A DNA stretch of 64,000 nt from Bombyx mori (GCF_030269925.1 NC_085126.1:8496501-8560500); one strand, 5' to 3'; counted from the first letter of the stretch, positions 1-10,368 are shown. Translations and numbers: made by a program. Notes: a model not told the origin generated them from the letters alone.

Positions 1-186
1 TTCAATAATTTCAATATTTCATCCTCGCAATTATTTTGAATTCTACCCTTTTTACGCATGCTCGTTTTAAGTTTTCTATTTCGTATAGCTTCTGAGTCAG
101 TATCTTCGTCGTCGGTTTGATTAGTAAGGTCTTCGGCATTGCTGTTGGTGTTTTCTGTATCTCTGATATTGTTTGTTGTATCTCTT
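1..186 (-). pseudogene. Partial exon, probable Harbinger accessory protein
   Basis: Reading the minus strand from about 186 down to the window edge gives an open frame with an acidic Asp/Glu/Asn-rich stretch followed by a basic stretch (ending KKGRIQNNCEDEILKLL). It begins just after a pyrimidine-rich run ending in AAG that looks like a splice acceptor, so this would be an internal or last exon. Harbinger elements often carry a second gene for a Myb/SANT or MADF-type DNA-binding partner, transcribed opposite to the transposase, and a transposase fragment lies next to it on the other strand. The family assignment rests on this context, not on a recognised domain. Confidence 0.3.
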
Positions 187-285
187 AAAAAAGTAATTTA
201 ATTGTTATGTAAACTTATGTAGGTGCTGACTTGTCTGTTTGTAATTTATATTATTGGTATTACATATTTTTTAATGATTATTGCA

Positions 286-690
286 GGTATTTGGTTTCAG
301 GAAATAGCTACTTTTCGCTGTATTACGAATATCTTATTGGTATCTCTACTATTGGCGAAATTATAGAAGACACGTGTGAAAAACTATGGTCATGTCTACA
401 ACCTTCATACATACATGACAGAACTAGATGAAACTGGTCCCATTACTGCTGAAATTGTCCATAAAATAACCCATTTTCGACACTGCTTAGGAACGGTGCA
501 TGGAAAGCATATAAGGTGCGAAGAGCCGGATTGCGCGGGTTCCGAGCTTTATAATTATAAACGATATCACTCCTTGATTTTAATAGCGGTTGCTGATGCA
601 AATTATTATTTCATCAGCGTTGACATAGGTGCTTAGGGCAGCAGTAGTACTACAATTTTTTTAAATTCTACATTTTTTTTTATTGCCTTT
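286..690 (+). pseudogene. Harbinger (PIF/HARBI1-like) transposase fragment
   Basis: The DDE transposase core is recognisable in two overlapping frames. An exon starts after the acceptor ttgcag at 285 and reads RYLVSGNSYFSLYYEYLIG. A frameshift near 380-430 then leads to HCLGTVHGKHIR and NYKRYHSLILIAVADANY, the conserved block around the first catalytic acidic residue of the HARBI1 family; the usual D before GKHIR is H here. A TAG stop interrupts the frame at about 636, but homologous sequence (GSSSTTIF) continues after it. This is a decayed 5' half; the C-terminal catalytic residues are absent because a copia element starts near 700. Confidence 0.75.
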
Positions 691-724
691 GTACACAAGT
701 TTGGCACAAGTTCGTCAATTCAAC

Positions 725-1500
725 ATGCCACCATTGAAAAACTGCGTGGTGCAGAAAACTACTCCACGTGGAAGTTCTCCATGCGGATGTTATTAATCCA
801 TGAAGAGTTATGTGATTCCGTCACGGATAAATGGGAATTGACGGAAGCCATGAAGAAAAGAGCGAAAAGTCATTGGCACGTATTGCGTTGTCGGTGCAGC
901 CAGCGGTCATCCCATGCATCCGCACCGCCACCAGCGCACACGAGGCGTGTAATAACCTAAGTAAGGCGTTCGGAGGGCGCGGCTTGTATAGGAGACTTGG
1001 CATACTGAGAAGTCTCTTCGGTGTCAAGTTATCGTATAGCAGTTCAGTTATCGGATAGCAGTTCCATGGAAGCCTACATCAATAAAATTAAAGAGTTGGC
1101 GTGTCAACTGAGTGAAATGGAATCCGCATTGGATGATGAGTTTATTGCCGTTATAATGCTAAGTGGGCTCACAGAAGATTTTGACCCCCTCATCATGGCA
1201 ATTGAGAACTCAAATGTAAAACTCACCACGGAACTTGTCTCAGGAAAACTCTTGGCAGAAAACCAGAGGCGTGAGGAGAAACAAGATATCACTGCGTTGG
1301 TAACCAAGAAGCCACCGAGATGCTTCAAGTGCAAAAATGTGGGTCATATTTCTAAGAATTGTTCCAACAAAGGAAGCTTCAAGGAGTCAGCGGACGTAGG
1401 AGGCAACAAAGGCAAAAATAAATCCAGATATCAGACTAGGAACAATCCGAAGCAGAATATCCCAAAGGACAAAGCGCTCTTTGCAGCTCTGTCTGTAAAA
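725..1500 (+). pseudogene. gag: copia gag
   Basis: Gag begins around 745 with KLRGAENYSTWKFSMRMLL, the typical N-terminal W-K-F block of copia gag. It shifts frame near 825 and again near 1020, then runs open through the capsid-like part (MSALDDEF-type region, LSGLTEDFDPLIMAIENS) to a zinc knuckle, CFKCKNVGHISKNC, of the C-X2-C-X4-H-X4-C type at about 1321-1362. The knuckle would bind RNA for packaging. Two frameshifts make it non-functional. Confidence 0.85.
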
Positions 1501-2165
1501 ATAAGTAGTGATGTGTGGTACATTGACTCCGGTGCTACTAATCATATGTGCAATGATAAAAAGTACATGATGGACTTCCGACCTAATAGTGTGGATGTGA
1601 GCATCGTGAATGGTGAAAAGCTACGAACAGGTGGCATTGGACATGTAAAAGTATTTGAACTTTTACATGTCCAATGCCACCTGTTTGAAAGACTGTATAA
1701 GAACAATAAGTGATGTGTATTATGTTTCTAATCTTAGTACGAACTTATTGTCAGTAAGTGCCATAACAAAGAAAGGGTATACTGTTGAATTTAATAATAA
1801 ATTATGTAGGGTCTATGACAAACATGAATGTCTAGTAACAGGTACACAGACAAGTGGTGTCTATCAGCTGGATACTGTGTCAGACAACGGCTGTGTCGTC
1901 GCTTCGGCTGTGATGGCTTCGGCAAAGATTCACACTGCTAATGCGGCAACGATGTTATCTCAGGAGGTATGGCCCAGAAGACTCGGGCACCTAAACTCGA
2001 GGAGTATGCAATTGCTACAAAAAGGTATGTCTAGTGGCATTTCATATAGTTTGTCTGATTTTAAACAGTGTATTCCTTGTATAGAAAGTAAACAAAGTAG
2101 ACTCCCTTTTCCCAAAAAGTCACACACTAGAGCTAAGGAAAAATTAGGTCTTGTACATAGTGAGT
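1500..2165 (+). pseudogene. copia protease and gag-pre-integrase region
   Basis: WYIDSGATNHMCND at about 1516-1560 is the copia aspartic protease active site (DSGA). The frame is then disrupted by a perfect inverted duplication at 1626-1685 and resumes as ISDVYYVSNLSTNLLSVSAI. The gag-pre-integrase part follows, with the HHCC-like pattern WPRRLGHLN and CIPCIESKQSRLPFP. It stops at about 2165, just where the integrase core should start. Confidence 0.85.
1626..1685. repeat. Perfect 27-bp inverted repeat, 6-nt loop
   Basis: Arms 1626-1652 and 1659-1685 are exact reverse complements around the loop atttga. The left arm encodes the expected copia protease-region sequence (TGGIGHVKV), while the right arm has no copia counterpart, so it is most simply a fold-back duplication of the left arm inserted into the gene. 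Confidence 0.95.
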
Positions 2166-2690
2166 GACCTTTGTGATCCCCTTCAGGTCCCTTCATTCAG
2201 TGGTGCTAGGTATTTTCTAAGTTTCATTGATGACTTCTCCAGGAAGCAATATGTTTATTTTTTGAATACAAAAATGAAACTTTTCGGTATTTCCAACAAT
2301 TCAAAGCTCTTGTTGAGAAAGAAACGGGAAAGGAATTAAAAATACTTAGGACTGCTAGGGGCGGTGAGTATATGGGTGAGTTTCAGGAATTTCTCAAGAA
2401 GAATGGCATCCAACACCAGAAAACTATTGCGGATAGTCCGCAACAGAATGGTGTTGCTGAACGGGCCAATAGGTCCGTCATAGAGAAGGCATGGAGTATG
2501 CTGCGGGATCCTAGGCTGGGAATGAAATTTTGGGCTGAGGCTGTGAACACTGCCGTATACCTTAAGAACCGAAGTCCAACCAAAGCTGTGATAGGAGCTA
2601 CTCCGGAGGAAAAATGGTCCAACAAAGGTAAATCTGCACCATTTATGAATCTTTGGATGCAATGCCTATGCAATGATAAAGAATAGGAAG
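2160..2690 (+). pseudogene. copia integrase core
   Basis: The core reads SGARYFLSFIDDFSRK near 2200-2250, shifts frame, then gives RTARGGEYMGEFQEFLKKNG (2347-2406) and DSPQQNGVAERANRS. The first Asp region is frameshifted, and the second catalytic Asp of the family motif RTDxGGEY is Ala here (gct at about 2355). The catalytic Glu in NGVAERANR is kept. The product would be inactive even without the frameshifts. Confidence 0.85.
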
Positions 2691-2699
2691 AAATTAGAA

Positions 2700-3156
2700 T
2701 CAAAAAGTAAACCATACATATTTGTGGGCAACAGTTAGGAGTCAAAAGGCTATAGACTCATAGACCCACATGATCCCACGTTGTGTTTTTGCCCGTAACA
2801 TAGTTTTTGTTGAAACAAAATTCTATGAACAAAAAAGTGTGTCACATGATGAAAATTCAGACCAACACATGTTTGTTGACATGAGTTTAAATACAGATGG
2901 TCCTCATGAGTTGGAGCTACCCACTGTGAGTTCTGATGTTTCTGATGACACAATATTATCACAGAGCGGACACAGAAAACAGAGGCATAGCGCAACCACA
3001 TTGGACGGTTCTGATAGCGGAGAAACGGATTATGATGCAAATGACTGCTTGGATGAAACATGTTCCAGGGGACGATTCACTAGTTGAAGCAGAGGAGACA
3101 GATTATTCATATGAAGATTTGCAAGACTCTCCGCAGCAAGCAAGAGGGCAAGCTTC
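2700..3156 (+). pseudogene. copia integrase C-terminal and linker region
   Basis: Short open frames here (2770-3087 and an overlapping one) carry the acidic, low-conservation linker between copia integrase and reverse transcriptase. One reads YRLIDPHDPTLCFCP-like sequence at 2745-2790, similar to the usual copia block before the linker. Frameshifts near 2690, 2745 and 3085 break it. No catalytic motif is expected. Confidence 0.6.
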
Positions 3157-3850
3157 GTGAGATTAGTCGACAACCCTGATGATCCCCAGACTGCAGCCGA
3201 GGCCTTAAACGGGCCTGAATCGAACAGTTGGAGAAAGGCAATGGCAGATGAGTATAATTCCTTTGTTAAGAACAAGTGTTGGACCCTGACTGAGCTTGAA
3301 CCCAGCCACAAACCAGTCAAAAGTAAATGGATTTTCAAAAGAAAATATGGAGCAGATGGAGAGTTACTAAAGTATAAAGCTCGTTTAGTGGCCAAGGGTT
3401 ACACACAGAAGTACGGTATTGATTACCAAGAGACTTTTTCACCAGTGGTAAGGTACTCTACAATTAGGATTTTACTTGCTTTAGCAGCTGAACATGGCCT
3501 GTCCATTGAGCACCTGGATGTCAAAATGGTGTTCCTTAATGACGACCTCGAGGAAACTGTATACATGGAGCAGCCAGAGTTCTTTCAAGAAAAAGGAAAA
3601 GAGAACATGGTGTACAGGCTAAATAAAGCTGTGTACGGCTTAAAACAGGCATCCAAGACATGGTATGACAAAATTACAAAGATTTTGTGTCACAAACTAC
3701 TATTCAAGCAATTAAGCACTGAGCCATGTGTCTACTTTAAAAGTGAAAATAAGTCTATGATGATAATAGTTCTCTATGTCGATGACCCATTGTTTTCACA
3801 TCCCCCAACTTTCAAGGAAAACAGAAAATAAAGAGAGCACTGGAGGAAGA
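3157..3850 (+). pseudogene. copia reverse transcriptase
   Basis: This is the best-kept part of the element. WRKAMADEYNSFVKNKCWTL, KSKWIFKRKYGADGELLKYK and ARLVAKGYTQKYGIDYQETF are the RVT_2 N-terminal blocks; LDVKMVFLNDDLEETVYM covers the first catalytic Asp block; VYGLKQASKTWYD follows; LYVDDPLF holds the YVDD box at about 3775-3787. The family usually has LDVKTAFLNG, so T-to-M and A-to-V changes are seen. The frame ends at 3831, shortly after YVDD. Confidence 0.9.
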
Positions 3851-4373
3851 ATTTGATATCACTGATTTAGGGCCAGCACAACATGCGTGTATATTGGGCA
3901 TGCAGCTGAAAGAAATAGGTGATAAAATTTGTCTTAATCAAACTAATTATATAAATAAGTTGTTACAGAAGTTTCGAATAGACGAGTGTAAGCCTGAACG
4001 CACACCTATGGAGACTGGTCTAAAGCTAGCCAAGGAAAAACAGGCGGATCAGATCTATGACTACAGGGGCTTGATTGGCTCTCTGATGTATGTTGTTGTT
4101 TGTACTAGACCGGACATCAGTCACGCAGTAAGCTATCTCAGTCAATTTAATAATTGTTATGGTGAAACCCATTGGAAAGCCGCTAAACGAGTGTTATCAT
4201 TAAAAGTTACAATTGATTTAAACCTTATTTTTCTAAAAGTGGTATGGATATTTCTGCATATGCTGACGCTGACTGGGCATCTGACAGCATGGATCGTAAG
4301 TTATTCACAGGCTTTGTATTTCTTATTGGTAGATCTGTTGTTACTTGGGAAAGTCGCAAGCAACGCACTGTAT
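3850..4373 (+). pseudogene. copia RT thumb and RNase H
   Basis: FDITDLGPAQHACILGMQLK at about 3852-3910 continues the RT. YRGLIGSLMYVVVCTRPDIS is the hallmark block before RNase H, followed after a frameshift near 4195 by SAYADADWASDSMDRK and SVVTWESRKQRTV. The element stops there; the remaining RNase H and 3' LTR are missing. Confidence 0.85.
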
Positions 4374-4375
4374 AG

Positions 4376-4600
4376 CTTAGAGAGACTATTCGTGACAGGG
4401 AAGATCGAGGGAAAAAGACCGCGCGGGCGCAGTCCGACAAGGTGGTTCGACCAAATCCGCACCACACTGGAGATCCTATTCCACGATGCCCTTCATGCGG
4501 CCAATGATCGGAGGCGCTGGCGGAACATTACAAGGAGCAAAATCCTGTCGACATGATGGTCACGACTCTCAGCAGTGAGGAAACGACGCGAGGAGGAGTT
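4376..4600 (+). mobile_element. RTE-like LINE 3' end fragment
   Basis: The frame GKIEGKRPRGRSPTRWFDQI followed by ALHAANDRRRWRNITRSK is the C-terminal end of a common insect non-LTR ORF2. It is followed by the sequence ggtcacgactctcagcagtg and gaggaaacgacg, which recurs at 55846-55890 before an (aag)n tail. Here the element is 5'-truncated to a little over 200 bp and inserted at the end of copia. Confidence 0.75.
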
Positions 4601-5160
4601 CTGCGGCGGATGAATCCCTAAAAAAGAAGAACTCTGCTGTCAAGAAAATCCCTTCTCCTCCATGGTGGGATACAGAGTGCACGGAAGCTATTAAAAATAA
4701 AAAAATACAGAAAAAGACTTTTTTCGCAACATCAATTTGACTAACTTTCTCCAAGTACGTAATTTAGAAGCTGGTACAAAGCGGTTACTTAAAGATAAAA
4801 AGCGTAAGGCATGACGAAATTTCTGTTCCTCTCTTTCCCCAGAAACTCCATCATCGGTTATTTGGAAGAATATGAAAAAATTTAGATGTTCACGTTCACC
4901 AGACAACCTAAACAATATTTCAACTGCTTGGGTGGATCAATTTTTAAACAATCTAGGCCCCGCAACTGTTCCATCCTCTGATTTAATACCGTTAGATTTT
5001 TATTTATGGATGGAATTCCCTATTCTTTTATTTGTAAGGCGAAAAAGTCAACACACCTCTATCTTCTTAATTTGTTAAACCTAATATATAGCATTGGTAC
5101 TGTTCCACCAAAATGGAAACATCAAATAATCATTGCTATCTCTAAACCAGGTAAACCAGG
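4600..5160 (+). pseudogene. Jockey/CR1-like LINE ORF2 fragment
   Basis: Broken frames read PSPPWWDTECTEAIKNKK, a block found after the endonuclease domain of Jockey-type ORF2, then TPSSVIWKNMKKFRCS, and finally the RT start GIPYSFICKAKKSTHL and GTVPPKWKHQIIIAISKPGK. At least three frameshifts are present and the RT is cut at 5160, where gypsy sequence begins. RT catalytic motifs are absent. Confidence 0.75.
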
Positions 5161-5505
5161 ACACATGGTGTCAGAAGTAAGGAATTTAAGGAAATTAAGG
5201 AAAATATTAAATAGAAATACAAAAATATCCGTGAAATTATGTTCAAAATGGATAAAGTCGAAAACACACAACATGGCGGACAGGGACGCGCAAGTAAGTC
5301 ACTTAATGCTACATCAGTCACATATGGGCTCAAATCCTTAGACATGAGAAGCTCGAACATGCCTTTAACTTGGAAAAACCGGTATACTCAATTTAAAATA
5401 TACATGCGAGCTAATAATCTGGAAGATGAATGTGATCAACGCAAAGTCGCCATCTTATTACATCACATTGGGCAAGACGCTTTAGTGATATTTTATTTTA
5501 ATGGC
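5160..5505 (+). pseudogene. gag: gypsy leader and gag fragment (plus strand)
   Basis: This is the same element as at 10450-12050 but in the opposite orientation. Sequence tggtgtcagaagtaagg at 5166-5182 fits a primer-binding site for a tRNA whose 3' end is CTTCTGACACCA (tRNA-Leu type). A leader, MADRDAQ-like start region and gag sequence MRSSNMPLTWKNRYTQFKIY and CDQRKVAILLHHIGQDALVI follow. It breaks in the middle of gag at about 5505, where an LTR piece in the other orientation begins. Confidence 0.75.
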
Positions 5506-5506
5506 G

Positions 5507-5551
5507 GAAGTAGTCTGGCAGTATTACCATAGATTACATTATTTACCTAAC
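5507..5551 (-). repeat. gypsy 3' LTR fragment
   Basis: On the minus strand it starts TGTTAGGTAAATAATG and matches the start of the other LTR copy at 12050 for about 45 bp before switching to inverted gag sequence. It follows a polypurine tract directly, which identifies it as the start of the 3' LTR. Confidence 0.75.
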
Positions 5552-5563
5552 ATCTCCCCTTTT
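5552..5563 (-). other. Polypurine tract of gypsy
   Basis: The minus strand reads aaaaggggaga immediately before the LTR start TGTTAGG. This is the expected place and composition for the primer of plus-strand DNA synthesis. Confidence 0.75.
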
Positions 5564-5588
5564 AAGTTAAAGACTACACTTTCCTTTT

Positions 5589-5936
5589 TCAGGTATCACG
5601 GTGTCTTTGGAGACAGGTTTTAGTATGTGCTCCCGATTTCTCCTGAATGTTCCTTCTGGGGACTGAATAGTATATATAACTACGACGTTCGTTTTCTGCT
5701 TGTTTTATACGACCTGGAACCCATGAACTATTGGGCTTGTGTTTGAAATATATTTTATCACCAACTTGTAAATCTGACAACTGTTTTGTGTGTTTATTAT
5801 AATAAAATGTTGAATATTCTTTCTGCTTTTCAATGTTTTTAGATAATGTTTTAGGTGGTAATTGAGTGTGTGACTGGTATTTTAGATGTGCTGGAGAATA
5901 ACCACTTTGTTTTGGTGTATTCCTGTACATAAGCAT
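5589..5936 (-). pseudogene. gypsy integrase C-terminal domain
   Basis: MLMYRNTPKQSGYSPAHLKY is the conserved RNTP-TG-SPA block after the integrase core, and DLQVGDKIYFKHKP plus SWVPGRI is the C-terminal SH3-like domain of gypsy integrase. The upstream part continues across an hAT insertion at 8905-8932 (NKCKADNTDCNA). The rest of pol (PR, RT, RNase H, IN core) is missing between here and the gag at 10450, so the element lost most of its interior. Confidence 0.85.
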
Positions 5937-6350
5937 TGCAATTAAAGATGGCGTTAACGGTTGAATTTATTTATCTGTTAACTGGTAATTGATAAATTTT
6001 CTTACCGATATTTTTATTGGTTGAAAATACCGGTAAATCTTTTCGTTGAAAAATTAATTTTGCTAATGTTAAACTTGAATGGTAGAGTTTCTTACATTTA
6101 TTTTCGATTCAGTGAACTTTCCTTCATACTTCTACACTGTAGAAGTAAGAAGTAGAAGCTACAGGCTTAGGGCTGACTAGCTTAACTAATTAGTACGAAA
6201 TGATAATATCTTATAATAATATTTATTTATACGCTAGTTTTTTTCCTATTTTTCTGTTATTGTTATTTAGAACGTAATTACTTATTTACATTTTTATTTA
6301 TATCAACGTAGTTGTTTTTTTATTAACTTATTTAAATATTTCACAGTAAA

Positions 6351-8330
6351 TTAAATTTTATTACAGCTTAGGAACATAATTTGCGCCACTTTTGATGTTG
6401 TGAGACGAGTTCTCCGATCGTTTATAATATATCCTGCCTTAGAAAAGGCCCGTTCACAAGAAACTGATGTCACCATAATGTTGCATTTGGTTTTAATTTT
6501 TTTATATAAAATTAGATATATACATTTGTGTATTCGCCACCAATCTAATGGACAGGCTTTTCTAGAAATTACTTTCTCCTTAATATACATCTCCAGTTCT
6601 TTTTCAGCTTTTGTCTGCGCTGTCTTGGGAGCATGCGAAGTTATTATCTTTAAATCAAATTCCCCTCATATAGACAAATCATCGTCATCAATATTTTGCT
6701 GGTCTTGAATATCTGCCGCCACTTCTCCACTAGTTTGAATTAATTTTACCATCAATGCTACAACGAATGCTTTTGTTTCCTCTAATGACTGAGACTCAGA
6801 GAATGCCACGTCTTTGTAATGTGAATCCAATAGTGTGCACATGGTAATGTGTACATTGTTTATTATATCTCCTAGCTTTTCTGTCAGACTTTGTTTTAGT
6901 TTTCCTACCATATCAACCACAGGCGCATAAAAAGTTCTGGATGCCAGCTGTCACAAACATACATGAGACTCGAGACCAGGACCATATCGGTACTCGCGGT
7001 AAGATAATTTTCTCCACTCATTATCTTACTGACCTCATAAAATGGTTTTAAAACAACGCACATTTGCTCGATGCACTCCCACTCTTCGTTAGGTATTATA
7101 GGCATAGAGATATTCATAGTAACAACTGTTGCTTGAATTGCTTCCTTTAACGTATAAAACCTCTCCAGCATTTAATAAGTGGAATTCCACCTGGAGGAAA
7201 TGGCTTTTACAAGGCTCCTGGGCTGTTGGACATTCAAATTGTTAATCTGATATTTCAACAGTTTTTCTTTGCCAATACAGCTCTTTTTGAAAAATGATAC
7301 CGTTCTGGTAACCTTGTCTATAGTATCTTTATTTGTTTTTAAAGCGTCCTGGACTATTAAGTGTAATTTATGCTCTAAACAGCCAAAGTGATTCCAGTTT
7401 AAAATAGAGCTAGCTCCTAACATGTTTGTTGCATTGTCTGACACAAAAAATATAATCTTTTGAGTTATACCCCATACATCTGCTATCGTCTGGAGTTCCT
7501 GCGCACTTTTAATAGCTGTATGACTGCCATCGAGTTGATCACATTGTAGTAAAATGGATTTCAATTGTAAGTCTTCAGAAAAAAAATGAGCTGTGACACC
7601 CATATATTGATCCAAAGTTCTTGAGGATCAACAGTCGACTGTAATACATACATTCTCTGCATTATGCTTAACATAATTAAGAAAGTATTGCTTACGCTCT
7701 TCATGACAAGCAGGTAGCAAAGACGACGATATTGTCTTTCTGCTCGGCAAATCGTAGGACGGATTTAAGGCATGTACAAATTCCTTAAAACCAATATCCT
7801 CAACAATTGAAAAGGGTTGACAATCATATGCTATAAGCTTGATGAGGCATTTGTCTATAATTTTCTTATCACCTGGGCGAAGCTTCTTAGGTAAATAGGA
7901 CGACATCATGCGTTGTACTTTATTAGGCGGTTCATGAGATGAGGATGCTGCAGTTGTAGCCCTAACGGCTCCACCACCAGCGCCACCATCACCACCACCA
8001 CCACCACCACCACCACCACAACTACCGCCGTCGCCACTAACTACTACTGCCGTCACAACTACGAGCCCCATCACCAGTTACAACCTTCCTCTGACAATGA
8101 AATTCACCACTTGCCCTAAGTGTTCCTCGTGTCAAATTTGAATATACGCTGACGTGCTTTAATTTTAAATGAGATTTCAAATTGTTAGTACTAGGTAGTA
8201 CTAACAATTTGAAATCTCAATATAAAGGTTTATATGATAGATTTTTCTTACAATAATTACACACTGCAATTTTTTCCGCTCCCAAGCACTTTTCGAAATG
8301 ATCCCATATTTCTGCATTGCGTTTCGGCAT
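6351..8330 (-). pseudogene. hAT transposase (BED-type), broken
   Basis: On the minus strand a BED zinc finger starts at 8330 (MPKRNAEIWDHFEKC, CNYCKKN), is interrupted by an inverted duplication, and resumes as NLKSHLKLKH. A Gly-rich tract from a CCA/CCACCACC repeat at 7970-8020 and the motif RKTISSSLLPACHEERK follow. A TGA-type stop at about 7628 precedes DQYMGVTAHFF and VSDNATNMLGA with FGCLEHKLHLIV (RNase H-like core). Breaks occur near 7172, 6915 and 6666. The C-terminus holds SVSCERAFSKAGYIINDRRT, the hAT dimerisation motif. Domain order is complete but at least four lesions are present. Confidence 0.9.
8171..8218. repeat. Perfect 23-bp inverted repeat, 2-nt loop
   Basis: Arms 8171-8193 and 8196-8218 are exact reverse complements separated by gg. 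The repeat sits between the Cys-Cys and His-His halves of the BED finger. One arm fits the coding sequence (NLKSH) and the other is extra, as expected for a fold-back duplication. Confidence 0.95.
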
Positions 8331-8984
8331 TTTAAATTAATTAACTTTAAAAATCCACAACAACAAAGTAAGCAAAGTCTCAAACACACAAAAACAAAGT
8401 CAAAACACACAAACACAAAGTAAAAATCTCTTAAAATACAAAAACACAACTTTACCAAAACAATAGAAAAGATGCACTGAGCCACCAAAATGTCAAGTAC
8501 CAAACAAAATATTACGTTTAAAAAATCAACCAAACACGTCATATTCGCTATCGCTATCATTTTAATGTTTTAACAAAAAAAATTATCATTAACTGTAAAA
8601 TACCAAGTTAAATATTGTGCTTTATTTTGAGGGGTATAGAGCATACAATGAAATCATCAAAATTCAATATTTACATGATAAGTTGAAAACATCTGCAAGG
8701 CGTAAATGAATCTTACGTGTTGAAATAAAGTTGAAACTTGCATATATATAATTTCCAATAATTGCCTATGCGACTACACGCAATGTGTTTGTTAAACGGT
8801 ATTTTTAACCATTTTCGGTAATTTTATTTATCGAATAGAAGTGTTAATATTTTTACCGGTAAATTTATTGGTTAATGGTTATATTAGCCACCACTAATTG
8901 CAATCTGTATTGTCTGCTTTACATTTATTCAATACTAGCTGTGCCCGCGACTCCATCCGCGTGGAATAGCGACTTTGGGCAGCA

Positions 8985-9256
8985 GTTTTAGGACATATCT
9001 TTTGGTTTATAAGCACCGTCATTTAGGTATTTAGAAAAATCTAATTTAAAGTAATGCTTCTCTATACACGACATAGACGTATAGCCATCGGGGATCAAAG
9101 CATACAGGTTGCTAGGATTGCTAACATGTGACAGAGCTACATAACCGTGTGACCGAGTTGACTGTGTGAAAAGCAATGAACACACACTTATATCTTACAC
9201 CCACAACTTTTAGCGTCTGACCTTGGGCTTTATTTATTATCATCACGAAGCATAGG
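8985..9256 (-). pseudogene. Helitron helicase C-terminus
   Basis: The minus strand reads INKAQGQTLKVVGV near 9240, which is helicase motif V/VI of Pif1-like Helitron helicases. After a frameshift near 9185 it reads MCSLLFTQSTRSHGYVALSH and VSNPSNLYAL, equivalent to the family block HGQLYVALSRVxxPxxL. GYVALSHVSNP replaces the usual YVALSRV, so the key Arg finger position is His. Confidence 0.75.
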
Positions 9257-9261
9257 CTCAA

Positions 9262-9640
9262 TGGAAACGCGATCGGTAGTGAGTTGTGCCTCCCGTTCTT
9301 CTAGTGTCTCCCGAGACCGGGCAAGATTTTGCTGTCCGAACTCTCTGAGATCTCAGACGGATTTCCCTATCAATAAAGGTCTCAGACCAAGCGATAGTGC
9401 ATGCGCCTCGCGATCGGCAGTGAGACGTGCTTCTCATTCTGCAAGTCTCTCCTGAGACCGGGCACTTACTGTCCGAACCCTCTGAGAGCTCAGACGGATA
9501 TCCCTATCAGTAAAGGTCTCAGACTCAAGTGATAGTGCATGAGCCTCGCAATCGGCAGAGAGACGTGCTTCTCGTTCTTCAAGTGTCTCCTGTGACCAGA
9601 TAATTGCTGTTCGAGCCCTCTGAAAGCTCAGATGTCACGA
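9262..9640 (-). repeat. About 140-bp tandem repeat encoding Arg/Glu-rich units
   Basis: Two and a half units recur with a period of 138-141 bp; gatcgg-type anchors lie at 9271, 9412 and 9550. One minus-strand frame encodes units of about 46 residues with ERLAxxEARLTADREAHALS and SSQRVRTVSARSQ. Such Arg/Glu-rich repeats are seen in front of the Rep domain of many insect Helitrons. Each unit has changed at several positions and one carries a stop. Confidence 0.75.
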
Positions 9641-10368
9641 GAACGGGAGACGTCTCGATTACGCGAGCCATTTCGACGATGCCGAGAACATCCACGTGAT
9701 GTACTTCGCGGCATTATTTAGGTGTAAATACACACGCACGCACTTTAAAATGACTATACACAAGGAAATATACGTAAAAAAAACACGCAAACGAAAGTAA
9801 CAAAATATGGTGCGGGTAGTTGTGAATCAACGATATTCGACATGGGAGTCGTAACTGTCCGTAGAATATCGGTGGTCTGTTCAGCGCGCGCCTTATCGTT
9901 AGAACGTGTCGCGACAGCTTCAATCGTGCGCGAGCGCGATCTCGACCTCCCGCGACGGGCACTACGAGAGCGGTCCTACTACGCAGTACGCTGGTCTCAG
10001 ACCCGCAAGCCATCCCGTGAAGTACGACCTCTATCGTTCGTATCGCGATTCTGTCTATCATCTCTGTGATCGCAAAAGCATGTCGTTTTCAAAATTTGCA
10101 ATCGCACAAGAAAATTAACAAATAAAGTATGAAAGCATCAAAGTAAGCCGTAATTGTAAAACAAAACAAAGTTCAGAGTTTTTACGCTACTGTGGGCTAT
10201 TTGAGTCATTTATCCCACTTCTGATTTTAGGAATCACGACAGAATGTTGAGCAAATAGGTCGACAAAACAAGTTTAAATAAAATGGCTTACGTATACCGA
10301 GTAGTCCGCAGACGTCCGTACCAAGCGCCGGTCAATGCTCAACTGCCGTAGCCGCGCCAAATACGGTG

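Larger units (their letters stand above)
695..4375 (+). mobile_element. Degenerate copia (1731-like) retrotransposon
   Basis: Gag, protease, integrase, reverse transcriptase and RNase H follow in the Ty1/copia order on the plus strand. No LTR is seen at either end: the left end abuts Harbinger sequence at about 695 and the right end is cut at about 4375 by a LINE fragment. Several frameshifts and stops separate the domains, so no polyprotein can be made. Motif similarity is closest to insect 1731/copia elements that are common in Lepidoptera. Confidence 0.9.
5943..8896 (-). mobile_element. hAT DNA transposon with 8-bp TSD
   Basis: The ends are taaagatggc on the left and gccaccacta on the right, which pair as short terminal inverted repeats (7 of 10) of the hAT type ending in TGGC. 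The target duplication attgcaat is exact at 5935-5942 and 8897-8904. The left and right subterminal regions also share TTACCGGTAAAT-like AT-rich blocks near 6025 and 8855. It inserted into the gypsy integrase, whose frame continues on both sides. Confidence 0.9.

Noticed and set aside
8201..8560. Minus-strand 119-aa Cys/Leu/Phe-rich frame
   Set aside because: It runs over the hAT 5' region and BED finger in a different phase; composition is T-rich only.
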